This document shows, piece after piece, positions 31,233 through 43,479 of a DNA stretch of 64,000 nucleotides; positions within the stretch are counted from its first letter, which is position 1; the number at the start of each line of letters is the position of its first letter. The notes under the pieces are model-generated. The model made no database searches. It was not told the origin of the DNA and saw only the letters and a list, made by a program, of their open reading frames with translations. Origin of the DNA: Lamellibrachia satsuma (taxonomy: Eukaryota > Annelida > Polychaeta > Sabellida > Siboglinidae). The DNA lies in assembly GCA_033239005.1 (NCBI GenBank), contig BSQZ01000015.1, forward strand, positions 7,381,001-7,445,000, given 5' to 3'. A program made the translations under genes and the position numbers.

Positions 31233-32829
31233 GTACACGTTTCATTGATCTGGTAGACGTGTAACTTGCACCGGGAGCCATTATTTTCAATATTTCGGTA
31301 ACACTAAATGCGTACGTCTAATTAGATTTATTCAGTCTTTCCAGCACCCTCTACTGAAAAAAAGGATGAAACTGGACTTACACTAAACACTTTTCCTCAT
31401 GTCATAACTAAAAGAAGCATTTGTGTTTTTTTTAATCTGCCCTTGATGCACAGAATTCACAGAGGCACTTACGTGTTTGGATTACTTTTGTCAGAGGCTC
31501 ATTGAGATTTGTTAACACAAACCCATATAACGCAGGAATCACCTGCAAATTAAACACTGTCTTATTACTAGTGGTATAATTTTGGGGCACGGGCATATAC
31601 GTGTATAAATTACATTTTGCATAATAAAAACCAGACAAATAAAATGTTTCATATGGAATATACAGCACCTGTAATTATTACAAAGCGTTAAATGTCAAGT
31701 ATCGTTATGTTATTAACATAAACATTAAATAAGTGTGACATGAAGACATTACATGATTATCAATTTAGGAGATAACCCAGTTGATGATTATATTCTGAAT
31801 ACACTATTGTACCTGTTTCAACGTTTCAACAAACACCGGTCGCCATCACGAGGAAAGAATACTGGGACAATCAGTTATGTCTCTCATCTCCAAATTGTCT
31901 CTTTCGTGGCTGAACCAGTATACTCTCTCGTATCCGTTCATAACAAATGTTGTTTTTTCATCCCGAACATTATCCATCTAGCCATTATGTTGCTTTACTT
32001 ATTGAGTACATATACTTCCTCTAAGTTAATTATACAGTTTTTCCATTGGCATGATCTGTGATTGTTGACTTATGTTCTACGGTTACATGGGTAATCTGCC
32101 AGGGTTGTGATGCTCTCAACCTCCTGTATGTGCTTTTGCCTTCACTTTGTCCTTTGGGTGCACTAGCAGTCTCCTGGTGTTATGTTGTGGTCTGTCTATT
32201 GAGGCCATAGTACGATGATGAGATAGATATTGGCTGTAAGGTTCTGTTACTCCTTTCACATGCAGGATCGTGACCAAACCTTTGTAGTTTGTCATTGTGT
32301 TTCTCGTGATGTACCGGAAATAGAACACGCGAAAAGCGGACAGCAGGGAATTACAAACTACGGCTACGTGTTGTTTTTCGTTTGAGCCTACGAGTAGGGC
32401 CTAGTCCTCGGTCGAGTGGAATTCTACCACGTCAATAACATGCATAGTTAATGTTCAAGTTCAATTATCTTTCAGCTGGGTCGAAAGGAAGATCCCTGAT
32501 ACTTAAAGCCACTCGGTGTTTTATTGCTACAGAGTAATTTGTTCTAGGTTTCGCATGCACTTTTGATAAATGTTCGCGTGGCCAGAATATTGATCTAGCT
32601 TATATACAAAATTATGGAGACATGCAATAAGTTACACCCTTCATCACACTCAAATCTGGTACCTGGTTTACTCGGCATAAAAGTTATAGTTGGACAAGAA
32701 TCAATTGAATTGCATTTGTTATTCGTATATAGCTTATTTTTATTTCCAGTATAACTTAAATTTGTTACATTTGTGTAATAACACTAACAATATATCACTA
32801 ACGCATTTATATAATCCCAGAATTTAAAA
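31233..32829. other. Intron of the TSP1 gene, no feature recognised
   Basis: Begins with donor GTACAC. AT-rich; short ORFs only, with no recognisable homology. Confidence 0.5.
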
Positions 32830-35500
32830 TTCATATTCGTGGTTCGATGCGTCATATAAAGGTGCAAAAAATAATATTAAAAAAATTATACAAAAAGTTT
32901 ATAAAACAATAACAAGCTGAAACTGTTGATATAAGTTGCAGCGTACAAACAAATTAAACAAAATTACTTATGAGCTGGCAGTTTGTTCCATTCATTTATC
33001 ACCCTCTGTGAGAAAGAGTACTTTCTCATGTCCAACCTACACTGCTCCTTAACAAATGCTGCTTTATGTCCTCTGGTTCTGCTGCCTTCTTTAAGTTTGA
33101 AGAACATATTCTTGTCAACATCCTCATAACCATTCACTATTTTAAACATTTCTATTTGGTTTCCTCTTAGTCTCCTGGTCTCTAGTGTTGTCAAATCACA
33201 TTGTAATAAGCGACTTTCGTAAGTAAGGTCTCTCAATTCTGGAATAATTTTAGTTGCTCTTCGTTGTATTCTTTCTAGTTTGTCTATGTCCTTTTTACGA
33301 CATGGCCTCCATGCTTGAATACAATATTCCAAATGTGGTCTAACTATTGCTTTGTAAAGGGGTACAATTAGCTGCTTCTCCTTATACATGATAGTTCTCC
33401 TAATTAGCCATAGAATTTGATTTCCTTTCGAAGCAGCAATCCCACATTGCTCTGAAACATTCATGTCAGCACTAAATGTTACTCCTAACTTCTTTTCTTG
33501 TGTGGTTCTACCTAGTACAGCATCACCCATTTTATATCCTTCGTCCACGTTTCCATGTCCTATGTGTATACATTTACACTTCTCAAAATTTAATAACATT
33601 TGCCATTTTTCTGACCATTTAACTAATTTAAATAATCCCGCAAACTTTGTTTATCTGCATCATTGGTAACCTTTCTGTGTCATCTGCAAAATTTGAGTTC
33701 TTTGATAGATATGTCATCTTCCAAATCATTTATATATATTTAAAACAGTATAGGGCTGATCCCTGTGGTACACCACTCAAAACAGATTTCCAATTTGAAA
33801 TCTCACCATCTACTATTACTCTCTGTTTTCTGTGTGTAAGCCAGTTTTCTATCCAGTTGATTACATCATTACCTATGCAATGGGCTTTTAGTTTAAGTAA
33901 CAATCTTTGATGTGGCACTTTATCGAAAGCTTTCGGGAAATCTAAGTAGACAACATCCACTGGTGACCCGACATCTATCCACTTTGTAATTTCTTCACAA
34001 AAAACGTAAGAGATTAGTTAGACATGACCTTGCTTTTAAGAACCCATGTTGAGATGTATTTATTAATTTATGTTTTACAAGGAATTCCACCATGTGGTCT
34101 CTAATTAATATTTCGACTAATTTACATACAACTGATGTTAAACTCACCGGTCTGTAATGTTCTGGCTTGTTCCTCGATCCCTTCTTGAACAGCGGCGTAA
34201 TGTTTGCTTCTTTCCATTCTGAAGGAACTATTCCTTCTTCTAGTGACAAGTTAAACAATTTTGCAAGTGGTGTACTAATTTGCTCAACAATTTCCTTAAG
34301 CAGTTTTGGTGGTATCCCATCAACTCCAGGTGATTTATTATCTTTCATCTTCTTAATTTTCTTTGCTATCATTTCAGGAGTTACAAATAACTGGCCTAAA
34401 TGTTCTGATGTATAGCCCTCAAATTTAGTAAATGGAACTGGAAGTGAGCTGATATCTTCTGTGGTAAAAACTGAGTTGAAATACTCATTCAGGATCTCTG
34501 CCATTTGAAACCCGTCTGAAATTATGTTTCCCCTGTTGTTTTCTAGTGGTCCGACCTTTGTAATTTGCATAGTCTTCATCCTTTCTGGTACGCCTATAAA
34601 CACTCCACATAGTTTGCTTAAATACTATTTTTCTAATAGCTTCCTTTGACAAGTGTTTCTTTCTAGACCGTTTTCCTTGTTTTTATTCAAGGGAACAAAT
34701 TTATCAATGATACTCTCAATTTCATATTTTAGAATATTCCAACATTCAATTGCGGTCTTATTCATCAGCATGTTATTCCAATCTAGCTTTGCTAAGTATT
34801 TTATCATATCTTTATAGTTACCTTTGTGGAAGTTTCTCCTATACGTTTTTTTATTTTTACTTTCTGATTTTACATTGATGTCAACATGTATTTGATTGTG
34901 GTCACTGTTACCCAATGGTTCATGTATTTTTACACTGTCCATTAATTCTTTTTGTGATGATAAAACTATATCAAATACATTTTCTCCCATGGTTGGTTCT
35001 AGCACGTGCTGAGTAAGGAAGCTATCCTGGATTAAAAATAGAAATTGTTGGTCCTCACCCCCTGTACTTTCTAGAGATTTGCATTGTATGTGTCCATGGT
35101 TAAAATCTCCCATTATGATACATTCCTCTTTACTAACTTCCTTCATAGCATTTTGTATTTTTGTGTTATCCTCTTCGTTTATGTTTGGACTTCGGTAAAC
35201 TAATTTTGAATTTCCTGAAACAATTTTGCACCAAACAGTTTCATCGTAATCTGCTTCGCTTTCTAATTTTATTTCATAAGCCTGAATAAATTCTTTAAAA
35301 TATAAAATAACTCCCCCTCCCATCTTCCTATTCGATCTCTCATAAACATTACGTATCCTGTCAATTCTAATTCAGCATCTGTAATGTCTGTGTTGGCCCA
35401 TGATTCGGTTATACCAATTATGTGAGGGTCAATATCTTCTATCATTATGTTTAATTCGTTTTTCTTATTTACTATACTCCTATCATTTAAACACACGCGT
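32830..35500 (-). mobile_element. CR1/Jockey-type non-LTR retrotransposon, 5'-truncated and decayed
   Basis: Minus-strand order: endonuclease (PHIIGITESWAN near 35,400; GDFNHGH near 35,100; SDHNQIHVD near 34,890), then reverse transcriptase (NKSPGVDGIPPKLL near 34,310; YRPVSLTSVVCKLVE near 34,130; DVVYLDFPKAFDKVPH near 33,940; VPQGS near 33,760), a remnant of the FADD box near 33,685, and the C-terminal region (LGVTFSADMNVS, HLEYCIQAWRP; 32,964-33,599). At least three frame breaks; not functional. It lies inside an intron of the TSP1 gene. Confidence 0.9.
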
Positions 35501-35949
35501 CGCTTCAGTTATAAGATGGTGGCGTACTGCGATAATCCGTGCGTGCGAGCGTGGGTGCGTGCGTGTGTATGTGTGCGTGCGTGCGTGCGTGCGTGCGAAA
35601 GTTACAGTCACACGACGTGTCTTTCGTCATATGTTGATTCATATCACCTCCAAAATGTCGGTGTATAGGGTAAAAATGACTGGATCTACTCAGATGTTAC
35701 TGAGTGAATGTGGACGCGATGGCCGCGGTCTTTCGATTACGCCCGGAACCATGCTAGTGATGTTACACGCACATCATATTCGTCTTGCTGGAGGGTTAGC
35801 AAGTGTTCATGATCAATGGCGTCGCTCCGTTCTCATCTACAGTTTCAGTGATGTCATGCTGCACTCATGATAAAGCTCTCTCGATATTGTGCAGCATCTC
35901 ATACGCGAGTTGGTATTCCTCCTGCAATCTCAAATGGCTTATTAGCCGA

Positions 35950-36065
35950 CGATCTGCAACAGCTCACAGAGGACAGTAAATGAATGGAACAAATTATCTA
36001 CAGATTGTGTAACTGCTAGCGGCGTGAATATGTTTAAAAACAAGGTTGACACATATCTCAGGAGG
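35950..36065 (+). mobile_element. Short C-terminal remnant of a non-LTR reverse transcriptase ORF
   Basis: Plus-strand reading gives VNEWNKLSTDCV followed by a VNMFKNKVDTYL-like segment, the usual end of CR1-like ORF2. Just before it, at about 35541-35597, is a (GTGC)n microsatellite; after it, (TA)n at 36213-36339. Confidence 0.55.
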
Positions 36066-36210
36066 GCGGGTTACACATACATGAAACAATTTTGGACTCT
36101 CGTTCGATTAGATTGTCCACTTGCCATCTGGGCCTTTGCTTGGACGGCAATCTTGTTAAATCTAAGGAATGATGTATCGTCCGTAAATTTTAGTACTTGA
36201 CAAAATTGCT

Positions 36211-36339
<129 letters not shown>

Positions 36340-37278
36340 TGTTGCTCTTATATATTCTGTCAGTCAGTAACATACCGTCCAGTTGATTTTACCATGTGCA
36401 TTTTGTGTGGTCTTTTAAGTAAAACATGTCTGTTCTAATATAGCAATGTGGGAAGCACATTAGCCATGACTTAGCAATACATATTACATAGGGTCAGAAA
36501 CATAATGCCTAACTAGCATTTTGTATTTATTATGCTCCTGCATTTAAGATCACACATTAAAAACCTTCGGAATCCATAATTTACTTAATTAACCATAAAA
36601 TACAGGCATTAGATTACAATACGATCAAAATGTCATAACAAGAGTTAAATGATGCAAAGTTGTGATGTTACGTGTTGCAAACATTCTACCAAATTCAAAC
36701 ACAATACACACGTTTTCCTAGAAATAACTGTTGACAACATCAGTGCTATCACTCTGGTAAACATCATGAAAACATAACTATTGAGGACATGTTTTGATTT
36801 AATTTCAATAATCAAACATCATATCTACCATCATTAAAACATGCTTATTTTATGTAGTTTAATGGTTTAGTTTAATTAAGTTAATTTCTGCACTAGAACT
36901 CTTTATTTTGTGAACGTGTCGATTTATTTTACCACTAACATCACGTCTTCTTGTTTATAATGATATATGACATAATAGTGATTCTTGGCCTAATGAAGTG
37001 TGACAGATGATGGCGTCAGATGATGGTCTTAAATGAATAATAATTCAATCACATCTCACGTCGGCGTATAGTCCACAATTGCGGTCCGTGATACTTGATG
37101 GTCCGTGATACTTTTTTGTTCATCGTGTTATAGAAACACGAGTACTCTACAATAACACGTTACAGTCATTCGCTTTCTATTTCAAACACCCGAAACTAGT
37201 TGGACATAATCACGTTTATCTCATTGTGGATGACAATAATGGTTTATTAACATATCTCGTGAACTGTCCATGTTGAAG

Positions 37279-37443
37279 TTGACGGCGAGTGGGCTCAGTG
37301 GTCGGAATGGACCGTCTGTTCTCGTTCGTGTGACACGGGTCAATCAAACCGCACGCGCTTCTGCTATCACCCCAAACATGGCGGCATTAGCTGCAACGGA
37401 AGTGACGCAGAGACAAGGGCATGCAACGCGCACCCGTGTCCAG
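37279..37443 (+). CDS. TSP1-domain exon 2
   Basis: 165 bp, phase 1-1, between CATGTTGAAG and GTATGCC. Encodes DGEWAQWSEWTVC, CDTGQSNRTRFC and CNAHPCP. It differs from the first exon at about a dozen residues, so the two look like a tandem exon duplication. The acceptor has a weak pyrimidine tract. Confidence 0.87.
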
Positions 37444-37618
37444 GTATGCCTTGTGATATATAACTGTCATGGGAATCCGTCGAGGGTTGTCTTTTTATAA
37501 CTTTAAATGTACTAAGACACATACACCCTATAATTTATATAACATTGCCAATTAACGAGATTCGTGCATTCGTGCATGGTCTGTCTAGGTATGTGCCCGA
37601 ATAACTGACTGTTTCCAG

Positions 37619-37783
37619 TGGACGCCAAATGGATGGACTGGGCCGAGTGGTCAGCGTGCAACCGGACGTGTGGTGGAGGCTGGCAGTCAAGGGTGAGAGC
37701 ATGCCTTGATCCCCAGTACGGCGGACAGCCCTGCAATGGACCCCACCTAGACACGCAGCTCTGCAACACACGGCAGTGCCCGG
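37619..37783 (+). CDS. TSP1-domain exon 3
   Basis: 165 bp, phase 1-1, between GACTGTTTCCAG and GTAAGTC. Encodes DAKWMDWAEWSAC, CGGGWQSRVRAC and CNTRQCP, with the canonical CxxxCGGG form. The intron to the previous exon is only 175 bp, the shortest in this gene. Confidence 0.9.
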
Positions 37784-37974
37784 GTAAGTCAAAACCTGAC
37801 GCGTTTCCTTTCGTCTCGTTTGAGAATCATTTTGTGAAAAATATCACACCTACCCAGTATGGGGCAAACTATTAAATTACTTTCGACTGGGTCCAATCGA
37901 AATTCGGCAAAAAGGCAAACGTTGTTTCGTCTTAACTAAGTTATAAGGCTATTCATGCATGTTACGGCAGTTGG

Positions 37975-40172
37975 AACGTCGTTGGCGCTCAACGAAACTA
38001 GAGGTGCATCACCAGCTGTATCGGGACGTTTGCGTCGTAGTCAACAAGTCATTACGTACCACCAAAACCGAGTACTATGAGAGTCAAATCTAGCAGTGTT
38101 GACGTAACACCAAGGCGATGTTTCGGACTGTGAACACGCTGATGGGAAACAACAGAGGCTGCCTGTTGCCCAGTCACTTGTCAGATGTTCAACTCGCCAG
38201 TGACTTTTAAGATTTGTGCATTACAAAGGTATCAACGATTCGCGACTCTGTGTCCTGACGACACTTCGTATCTCGTGACGTCATTGGATGATGATGTTCA
38301 GGTGACACTTGATTCATTCGCCCCGACGACAAACGAAACAATCATAGGCATCATCAAATATTCGCCTGACAAATCTTGCAAACTAGATACTATGCCAGCT
38401 TGGCTGTTTATACCGTGCGTTCGTGAACTAGCACTGATAATAGCTGCCATTATGAATAGGTATTTCGAAACATCACACGTGCCTGTCGAGCTGAAGCTGC
38501 CCAAATTAGACTGCGCCTGAAGAAACCATCTCATCATCCTGACCATATTAAACAATTACCGACCAGTTTCGAACTTACCATTCGTCTTCAAAATAATCGA
38601 AAAAGTTGTTGACGCCCGCCTTGAACAACATCTGTGAGAAAACAATCTGCACGGATTATCGCAGTCTGCGTACATGAGGCAACATTCAATTGAACCAGCA
38701 CTCATCGAAATACAAAGCGACATCCTCCAAGCACATGACAGCGGATGAGTTGCTGCACTTAGTCTTTTAGATATCTCGGCGGCTTTCGATACTATCGATC
38801 ATTCAATCCTTATCGAGCGTCTGGAACACACGCGATGCCCTAATATGGATGGCATCTTGCTTCCACCATTGGTGATGCCTCGGCCGATGTCTTACTTGAA
38901 CACGGCGTTCCACACGGATCAGTACTAGGCCCGAAACTGTACTCGCTATATACACGGCCACTTGGGGGACGTCGTCATGCATCATCAAATAGATGTCCTC
39001 GTCTATGCCGATGACACCCAGTTATAGGTCTCATTCATGAACAGTAACCCCGAAGAGCGATTAACGGAAGATGCCCGTTTGAACAACTGCATCAAGGATG
39101 TTTGTACTTGGCTTACGAAAAACATGCTCAAATTTGATGATGAGAAGAAGGAAGCGTTCTTGTTCACATCCAAGCATGGATAGAAGTCGTTGCGAAACAT
39201 AGCTGATTTTGGGGTTATATACGATCAACATCTAAGTATGACCTACCACACGTGAATTCCGTATGCGAACTGGATATCACCACCTCAGAAATATCGGGGG
39301 AATCCGTCGATACCTCTCTCATGATGCAGCGAAAACACTAAATGCTCTCGTAACATCAAGACTTGATTACTGCAACTCTTTACTGCATGGCCTGCCCGTG
39401 AATAGACTTGCAAAATTGCAGCGTCTGCAGAATGCATGCGCGCGCATAATCACAAGAACCAATCGCCGCTTGCACGTCAACGCAGTTCCGAAGGAGCTAC
39501 ACTGGTTTCCAGTTTACCGCCGAATACAATATAATATCCTGTCACACACCTTCCGTGCTACCCACCACCAAGCGCCGGAATACTTGGGTGGTCTGCTGTC
39601 CATACACAGACCAACAAGTTCACTACGATCTGAATCTACAACGTCATTGACCGTGCCTCGAACTCGAACATCCACATATGGTGGTCGTACGTTCATCAAA
39701 GCAGCGGTGACTCTGTGGAGCAGTTTGCCCGCTAACACCAGAAACTCTGACAATTGCGCCAGTTTAACGGAAGTTAAAGACCTTCCTTCTCCGATAGGAA
39801 TATACAAGATAGAATTATATGTTTACCAGCTATAATTTTATTCAATATTTATTATTATTATTATCTTGCTTTATTTAATTTCATGTATACGTTTATTTAT
39901 TTAATTTATCATTTTACTATTTTAATCCCCTTTGATAATTATAATTGCATTGCCCTTAATTTAGTTTATTATTTTAAATATTTAATTCCATGTATACGTT
40001 TTAGTTGTAATGCCCTTAAATTTTAATTGTATTTGTATTTTTAACTGTTTAATTTTGATGCATGATATTCATTGTTAGATTATTGTAAAGCTCCACAGAG
40101 CACTATGTGATTATGGCATTATCTAAATATCGCATATTATTATTATTTTATTATTATTATTATTATTATTAT
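37975..40172 (+). mobile_element. L2-like non-LTR retrotransposon, decayed, with (ATT)n tail
   Basis: Plus-strand RT pieces include SPDKSCKLDTMPAWLF (38,350), a LLDISAAFDT-like segment (38,765), VPHGSVLGPKLY-like (38,910), YADDTQL (39,007) and the C-terminal part at 39,263-39,835 (LDYCNSLLHGLP, LQRLQNACARII). It ends in GCATTATCTAAATATCG and (ATT)n, a usual L2-type 3' end. Frame breaks throughout. A second copy of its last ~900 bp lies at 61066-61990. Confidence 0.85.
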
Positions 40173-40546
40173 TACCCAAACTAACGATCAAAGTGAATTA
40201 TTTCGAAGATTTTATGTATGCGCTCTTCTATTAAACCGACTGCGTATATGACTTAAAGCGAAACAAAAGTCAGGTTTTGGGGGTTATGTACCTAGCAGAG
40301 TTATTAAAAACTAACAATTTCCAGATACAATCAAGACTATCACGCTAGAGGGGTTCTCATAAGTTATTCTAAAAGTTGGAGATTCTGGTCAAATCGCGAT
40401 GGTGGAATGAAATGGCAATGGCGTACATTGCGATTAAAGGCAAATGGACGATAAACCAAATGTTTCTTTGTTCACATGCCTTCTAGGATGTTATGCTTTG
40501 TATAGTCAGTTGTTGATATTTGCGTTGTGGTTTGTATGACGTGCAG

Positions 40547-40711
40547 TGGACGGTCGGTGGACTTCGTGGACAGAGTGGACACAGTGCAATGTGACTTGTG
40601 GAGGCGGCAGGCAACAGAGAACGCGCCATTGCGAGGCTCCTCAGTACGGAGGCCAGAGATGTCGCGGCTTCCCGAAGCAGACGAGACAATGCAACAGCAA
40701 ACACTGTCCTG
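40547..40711 (+). CDS. TSP1-domain exon 4
   Basis: 165 bp, phase 1-1, between GACGTGCAG and GTGAGCTC. Encodes DGRWTSWTEWTQC, CGGGRQQRTRHC and CNSKHCP. Six cysteines and three Trp are present. The following intron contains the 50-bp minisatellite. Confidence 0.9.
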
Positions 40712-40779
40712 GTGAGCTCTCTCTTGCATTGTGCAATGATAACTAACACAATGACCTTCACATCGGTGCTTGGGAATAT

Positions 40780-41662
40780 TGGCATAATAGTGATGCGTTG
40801 TTATTGTAGTTGACGGTGTGTTGGAGGAGTGGCACAATAGTGATACGTTGTTATTGTAGTTGACGGTGTGTAGGAGGAGTGGCACAATAGTGATACGTTG
40901 TTATTGTAGTAGACGGTGTGTAGGAGGAGTGGCACAATTGTGATACGTTGTTATTGTAGTTGACGGTGTGTAGGAGGAGTGGCACAATAGTGATACGTTG
41001 TTATTGTAGTTGACGGAGTGTAGGAGGAGTGGCACAATAGTGATACGTTGTTATTGTAGTTGACGGTGTGTAGGAGGAGTGGCACAATAGTGATACGTTG
41101 TTATTGTAGTTGACGGTGTGTAGGAGGAGTGGCACAATTGTGATACGTTGTTATTGTAGTTGACGGTGTGTAGGAGGAGTGGCACAATAGTGATGCGTTG
41201 TTATTGTAGTTGACGGTGTGTAGGAGGAGTGGCACAATTGTGATACGTTGTTATTGTAGTTGACGGTGTGTAGGAGGAGTGGCACAATAGTGATGCGTTG
41301 TTATTGTAGTTGACGGTGTGTAGGAGGAGTGGCACAATAGTGATACGTTGTTATTGTAGTTGACGGTGTGTAGGAGGAGTGGCACAATAGTGATACGTTG
41401 TTATTGTAGTTGACGGTGTGTAGGAGGAGTGGCACAATTGTGATACGTTGTTATTGTAGTTGACGGTGTGTAGGAGGAATGGCATAATACTGATAAGTTG
41501 TTATTGTAGTTGACGGTGTTGTGTGGGAGGAGTAGCACAATAGTAACATGTTGACATTGTAGTTGACGGTGTGTAGGAAGAGTGACACAATAGTGATACG
41601 CTGTCATAGTAGTTAACGGTGTGTGGGAGGAGTGGCAAAATATTTATACATTGTTGTTGTAG
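40780..41662 (+). repeat. 50-bp minisatellite made of decoy splice acceptors
   Basis: About 17 copies of an exact 50-bp period, each with TTGTTATTGTAG followed by TTGACGGTGTGTAGGAGGAGTGG. This is the acceptor and the first coding bases of the next exon (41663), with a TGG-to-TAG stop. Period positions such as 40861, 40911, 40961 and on to 41461 show the regularity; the last few copies are more diverged. Confidence 0.95.
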
Positions 41663-41827
41663 TTGACGGTGTTTGGGAGGAGTGGCAGACCTGGGGAACA
41701 TGTTCCCATTCGTGCGGGTCGGGGAGGAAGACCCGTACCCGGGAATGCACTTCACCCAAATACGACGGTCAGCCTTGCGAGGGCCCGAAGGAGGAGTACT
41801 CTTACTGTTTCACCGAACCCTGTCCAA
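41663..41827 (+). CDS. TSP1-domain exon 5
   Basis: 165 bp, phase 1-1, between TTGTTGTTGTAG and GTGAGTG. Encodes DGVWEEWQTWGTC, CGSGRKTRTREC and CFTEPCP. Directly downstream of the minisatellite of related acceptors; this copy has the intact TGG codon and a complete domain. Confidence 0.9.
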
Positions 41828-42363
41828 GTGAGTGTAGCTAGCGAGTTCACAATACGAACAATCACTGTAAGGATAGCAAAGCAGCAGCGCGGCACAGAGA
41901 TATCATTATATATCGAAAAAGCTGTGCGCCATCAACGCGGTGACAATGCTGATTGCTGGTGCAGCTGCGCACGACATCCAACAACCCTATGTACACGACA
42001 TCCAACAGCCCTATGTACACGCTTCCTCTTAAAGACTCATCACATTTGCATAAAACCTGTTTATTGCATCAGACACATGTGTTGAAATGATTATTTGTCC
42101 TGGTGTAATTGCTTTCTTGGTGTGTTACTTCATAGAACGCGGCCTATCGCCTTGTCCGATTGTTTCTTCTACTCTGCCACCGTCTCGTACGATTCACGGG
42201 CGATTCACATCGCAATGGCGCCACTTAGTATAGTACTTCTATTTTGAAACTTCAAGAAAAATGTTATCTGTGGAGTATATATGTTAGCTGCAGACATATA
42301 CTCATCCATCGACGCCACATGTATTGTTGATGTTATGTTATACCATTTCCAACGATGCTTTAG

Positions 42364-42528
42364 TTGACGGCGAGTGGGACCCGTGGAGCGAGTGGTCAGA
42401 ATGCCCAGTCACGTGTGGCGGCTCGACGCGCATGCGCACTCGACTGTGTCAAAAGCCGCTCTATGGTGGCTCCCCCTGCCGTGGAGATGACGAGGGATAC
42501 AAGCCATGCGCCTTGGTCACCTGCTTCA
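42364..42528 (+). CDS. TSP1-domain exon 6
   Basis: 165 bp, phase 1-1, between CGATGCTTTAG and GTACGAG. Encodes DGEWDPWSEWSEC, CGGSTRMRTRLC and CALVTCF. Similar spacing of six cysteines to its neighbours. Confidence 0.89.
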
Positions 42529-42885
42529 GTACGAGACATTTGCTAACATTGTTTACATTTTATGATATAATAAACTAGTTGTTGTCGATACATAGTTATC
42601 TGGTATATACTTCGGTGAAACAAACCTCGTCATTTGGTGGATGAGCGATAGACAGTTGTAGCAGACAACGATGTGGGCAGTGTTTTGTTCTCCTAGAATC
42701 TAACCACATAATGCCCCACATAGGGCAAACATCATCAATTACTTACTAATACGTTTAGTGTTTAGATGGATAACATATTACATAGCAAAGCGAACGTGTG
42801 CGATTGTTAACGTTGTTCTACGCTGTGACGCAACATTATCGTCAAATAGATGACCATTTGTATATGTGACATTGTGCGTTGACAG

Positions 42886-43062
42886 AGCCACGACCCTGGC
42901 TTCTCTGGTCATCATGGTCCACTTGTTCCGTGACATGCGGTGGTGGCGTGAGAACTCGCACGCGCCGCTGTGATGACTCTGACCTTGGGAGTTGGTACGC
43001 TGTGACGTGTGAGGGCGTCGCAGCAGAGACGACCCCGTGTCACGACTACCCGTGCAGACCAG
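42886..43062 (+). CDS. TSP1-domain exon 7 (longer form)
   Basis: 177 bp, phase 1-1, between GTGCGTTGACAG and GTGGGCT. Encodes PRPWLLWSSWSTC, CGGGVRTRTRRC, a longer loop (DLGSWYAVTC) and CHDYPCRP. The last TSP1 domain before the fibrinogen-like region. Confidence 0.88.
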
Positions 43063-43261
43063 GTGGGCTAGTAAACGTATCAATAGATGTCGTTACCAGA
43101 GATCACGAGTAGTATGTAAGGGTCATAGTGGGCATGCCATGCTGTTTATGTTTATAGCATCTTGATAAGTTGAATGCATTAACATATGTATCCGTATTCA
43201 ACGACATTACGTAAAATTACATCTGAACTTCGACGACCGTGTTGAGTACTGGATGTTGTAG

Positions 43262-43402
43262 CGTTGAGGACGTGCGATCATTGGAAGAGGGCAGGACTCG
43301 AGGACAATGCCTGGGTGAAAGTAGACCCGACAACTAAAGGCTCGGCCTTTTGGGTCCACTGCAACATAAGAGGCGCCGGCGAGACTGGTATCACCGAAGT
43401 GT
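43262..43402 (+). CDS. Fibrinogen-like / CNTNAP-type exon a
   Basis: 141 bp, phase 1-1, between GGATGTTGTAG and GTAAGTG. Encodes LRTCDHWKRAGLEDNAW, VKVDPTTKGSAFWVHCNI and GITEV. This is the start of the fibrinogen-C-like subdomain of contactin-associated proteins and neurexin IV ('C..W...G...Y.IDPDG...F.V.C.M...G.T.V'). Confidence 0.8.
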
Positions 43403-43479
43403 GTAAGTGTTACATCCAGTCCTCTTGTTGTACACACGGCGGGGCAATTGGAGCAGTGTGTACGGCAATTCCTTTATTT

